Program-made: the position numbers and the translations under genes | Shown here: in pieces, positions 62,029 to 64,000 of the stretch | Numbering within the stretch: position 1 is the stretch's first letter | Layout of the letters: each line of letters begins with the position of its first letter | The notes under the pieces: generated by a model | Database searches by the model: none | What the model saw: the letters and a program-made list of their open reading frames with translations, nothing else | Told to the model about the DNA's origin: nothing | Origin: Echinicola rosea | Lineage (GTDB): Bacteria > Bacteroidota > Bacteroidia > Cytophagales > Cyclobacteriaceae | Assembly: GCF_005281475.1 (NCBI RefSeq) | Contig: NZ_CP040106.1 | Location: 3,376,501 to 3,440,500 of the forward strand | DNA: 64,000 nt | Reading direction: 5' to 3'

Positions 62029-62419
62029 AATATAAAATGATTGTTATATTGTTAAAGTTACCTATTATAAAATACTAATCTGGTGATTGAACAAAAATCC
62101 AGAAAAGTTGTTTGAAAGACATCAGGTTTTTGATGGGGAAGCATTCAGAAATATAAAGTTTTGGCTTATTATTACGGGAAGATTTGAAGATTTTGTGCTT
62201 ATTGGACCTTATATTTAGGAAGAACCTCCGGGATAGAAGGTCGAAAAATCGCTTTGCACTTATCAATGATAATTCGATAAAGTAAAAGAATGACACGACT
62301 TTATGAAAATTTTCGGATGTGATTTTATGGGGGCAAAGCGTGAGGTTTGAGCATGAAAGAATGATTATTTGGCATAGCTGCAATTGTGTCAATAAAATTA
62401 TTTAATTAAAAGACAACGA
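62029..62419. other. Intergenic region, no gene recognised
   Basis: About 390 bases between the bcp and antiporter genes. A minus-strand frame of 105 codons shows no family likeness, has a skewed Phe/Ser composition and is not supported. Some plus-strand stretches read like fragments of coding sequence interrupted by stops, so a decayed gene is possible but not shown. Confidence 0.35.
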
Positions 62420-63715
62420 ATGACAACAACTATTATCATAACGCTATGTTCGCTTTTGTTGATAGCATACCTTTTTGACTACAGTTTTAAGAAGACCAAG
62501 GTTCCTTCAGTGATCCTATTGCTGTTGTTGGGCTGGTTGGTACGGCAAGCTACCGTGCTGTTCGAGCTTCAATTACCGGATCTTTCGGCTATTTTGCCGA
62601 TTTTGGGTACCACGGGTTTGATTTTAATTGTGTTGGAAGGAGCCTTGGAGTTGGAATTGAACAAGTCCAAGATCAAACTTATCAGAAAGTCCTTTTTCGG
62701 AGCACTTGCCCCGTTATTGGCTTTGTCGTTTTTGTTAACCTACATATTTGAGCAGTACGGCGGTTATACCTTTAGGGACAGCCTGATCAATGCGATCCCG
62801 CTCTGCGTAATTAGCAGTGCCATAGCCATCCCCAGTGTCCGTAACCTTACCAAATCCAACAGGGAATTTGTGATCTATGAAAGTAGTCTTTCTGATATTT
62901 TGGGTGTTGTGTTCTTTAATTTTATGCTTCGGAATGAAACAGTGGGCTTGGATTCTTTTGGGATTTTTGGTCTCCAGTTAGTGGTGATTTGTGTCATTTC
63001 CTTTGTGGCTACCATTGGACTGTCCTTTTTGCTCAGTAAGTTGGAACACCATATTAAGTTCGTCCCGATTATCCTGCTTACTATTTTGATTTATGCGATA
63101 TCATATGTTTATCATCTACCGGCATTGATTTTCATTTTGATATTCGGGCTTTCTATCGGTAACCTAAACGAATTGCATAACCTGAAATTTTTTGACATCA
63201 TCAGGACGGATATTTTGAACAAGGAGGTGAATAAATTCAAGGAGCTGACAGTGGAGGCTACATTCTTGATCAGATCACTGTTTTTCCTCTTGTTTGGTTA
63301 CCTTCTGGAGACTTCCGAAATACTCAATACATCTACGTTGATATGGGCTGTGGGAATTGTCGTGCTTACTTTTGGCATTCGTGCGATACAGCTAAGGCTA
63401 AGTAAGATTCCTTTAAAACCCCTGATTTTTGTAGCACCAAGGGGGCTGATTACCATACTGCTGTTTTTGTATATCAGTCCTGAGAATATGATCGGTTTGG
63501 TCAATAAATCCCTGATCATTCAAGTCATTGTGCTCACCGTATTGATCATGATGGTGGGTATGATCACCAATACCAATGATGCTGATGAAGAGGAGGGAAG
63601 TGATGGAGGGGACACCGATCTGGAAGGGGCTTCTGGTCAGGCTTCAGTTGAAGAAGCGAAGCCAGTAGAAAATAAGGCCGATGACCATACACCAGGGGAT
63701 GGAAAATCCACATAA
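62420..63715 (+). CDS. Cation/proton antiporter, CPA-type
   Basis: 431 residues with 11-12 membrane helices (for example TTTIIITLCSLLLIAYLFDYSF, VPSVILLLLLGWLVRQ, LLALSFLLTYIF). The sequence PSVRNLTKSNREFVIYESSLSDILGVVFFNFML corresponds to the conserved acidic ion-binding helix region of Na+/H+ antiporters. The C-terminal about 50 residues form an acidic, low-complexity tail (DADEEEGSDGGDTDLEG). It would exchange sodium or potassium for protons in pH or salt homeostasis. The next gene begins 137 bases later. Confidence 0.88.
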   Translation: MTTTIIITLCSLLLIAYLFDYSFKKTKVPSVILLLLLGWLVRQATVLFELQLPDLSAILPILGTTGLILIVLEGALELELNKSKIKLIRKSFFGALAPLLALSFLLTYIFEQYGGYTFRDSLINAIPLCVISSAIAIPSVRNLTKSNREFVIYESSLSDILGVVFFNFMLRNETVGLDSFGIFGLQLVVICVISFVATIGLSFLLSKLEHHIKFVPIILLTILIYAISYVYHLPALIFILIFGLSIGNLNELHNLKFFDIIRTDILNKEVNKFKELTVEATFLIRSLFFLLFGYLLETSEILNTSTLIWAVGIVVLTFGIRAIQLRLSKIPLKPLIFVAPRGLITILLFLYISPENMIGLVNKSLIIQVIVLTVLIMMVGMITNTNDADEEEGSDGGDTDLEGASGQASVEEAKPVENKADDHTPGDGKST

Positions 63716-63851
63716 TCTTATGAGTCAGGGAACCATTTGGGCATGCAATTGATTTGATTTAAAATTCATTGATTACGCTGGGAGTGCAGCCTTGTGGCAA
63801 GTGCTTTGGGATGAGTCGCTTCCAGTGGATTTCCTAAAAAGACAAAGAGAT

Positions 63852-64000
63852 TTGAGTCAAAAAAGTGTCCAACATATGTTATTGGCGGGAATTTTTTTTG
63901 CCATTATGCAAGTAATGGTAAAGTATGTTCCCCATTTGCCTGCTGTAGAGGTGGTGTTTTTTAGGTCGCTATTTAGTTTGGTGGCAAGTTATGTTATTCT
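63852..64000 (+). CDS. EamA/DMT-family transporter, 5' fragment
   Basis: The frame from TTG 63852 (or ATG 63876) is open to the window end. The visible product begins (M)SQKSVQHMLLAGIFFAIMQ and continues VMVKYVPHLPAVEVVFFRSLFSLVASYVI, which fits the first two helices and the P-x-x-E/x-x-FFRS motif of DMT-superfamily (EamA) permeases. Rest of gene is outside. Substrate cannot be inferred. Confidence 0.8.
   Translation, partial: MSQKSVQHMLLAGIFFAIMQVMVKYVPHLPAVEVVFFRSLFSLVASYVI

Noticed and set aside
62075..62392. Minus-strand frame of 105 codons
   Set aside because: Unusual composition (Phe, Ser, Leu, Cys), no start-site support and no recognised motif; the region is listed as intergenic.
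1..64000. CRISPR arrays, prophage, insertion sequences or toxin-antitoxin pairs
   Set aside because: No regularly spaced direct repeats, no transposase or phage structural genes and no small paired genes of this type were seen.

Overview
The window is chromosomal DNA of a Bacteroidota bacterium. The family set and style point to the order Cytophagales, probably Cyclobacteriaceae (Echinicola/Algoriphagus-like); that placement is inference. Direct signs are a SusC/SusD pair, a fused CcoN-CcoO oxidase subunit, many lipoproteins and outer-membrane barrels, promoters of the Bacteroidota type (TTTG about 17-19 bases before TAnnTTTG), and tRNAs without an encoded CCA. No phage, insertion sequence, CRISPR array or plasmid function was seen.

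Layout. 1-4.2 kb: an oxidative pentose-phosphate operon (rpiB end, gnd, zwf, pgl). 4.2-12.1 kb: a small acetyltransferase, a secreted Gfo/Idh/MocA oxidoreductase, an outer-membrane barrel, an AraC regulator divergent from two SDR genes and an aldo-keto reductase, then a nitrilase-family amidase with a small membrane protein. 12-24.6 kb: mostly single genes: lipoproteins, a GT39-like membrane glycosyltransferase, a WYL regulator, an S10 peptidase, GluQ-RS, an NYN/OST-HTH protein, an M48 protease, a beta-lactamase-fold hydrolase with a GNAT, and an ECF41-type sigma factor with its carboxymuconolactone decarboxylase-like partner.

24.9-35.2 kb is a microaerobic respiration block: a Crp/Fnr regulator, an unknown protein and the cbb3 oxidase cluster ccoI-ccoS-ccoNO-ccoQ-ccoP-ccoG-fixH plus a SafE/CcoH-like membrane protein. 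ccoS is a short overlapping gene. TGAC-N4-GTCA dyads sit before the regulator and before the unknown gene; the first lies at about -42 from a predicted start, the classical class II activator position. 35.4-39.3 kb: an ECF sigma factor overlapping a putative anti-sigma/barrel fusion, then a CxxxxCH lipoprotein, a YceI protein and a DUF5777-type barrel.

40-52.4 kb is a polysaccharide-utilisation-like locus: LacI regulator, SusC, SusD, then two sulfatases and an SGNH hydrolase. The 1.5 kb gap between SusD and the first sulfatase contains the most unusual object in the window: a self-contained transcription unit (promoter, tRNA-like RNA, terminator) whose product folds as a leucine-like class II tRNA with a GUC anticodon and a variable region of about 54 nt. 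52.4-58.3 kb: a TolC-HlyD-DUF3302 export operon with no pump gene, and a very large PhoD-like phosphatase. 59-64 kb: tRNA-Arg(UCG), sucC, a LolD-like ATPase, a Bcp peroxiredoxin, a cation/proton antiporter and the start of an EamA transporter.

Three families of dispersed intergenic repeats occur: (A) a long imperfect palindrome at 10.8, 37.2 and 39.9 kb; (B) a GTTAC-T6 palindrome at 13.4 and 39.5 kb; (C) a repeat of about 310-330 nt at 47.1, 47.4 (partial) and 58.6 kb. All calls come from reading the sequence; no database search was done.
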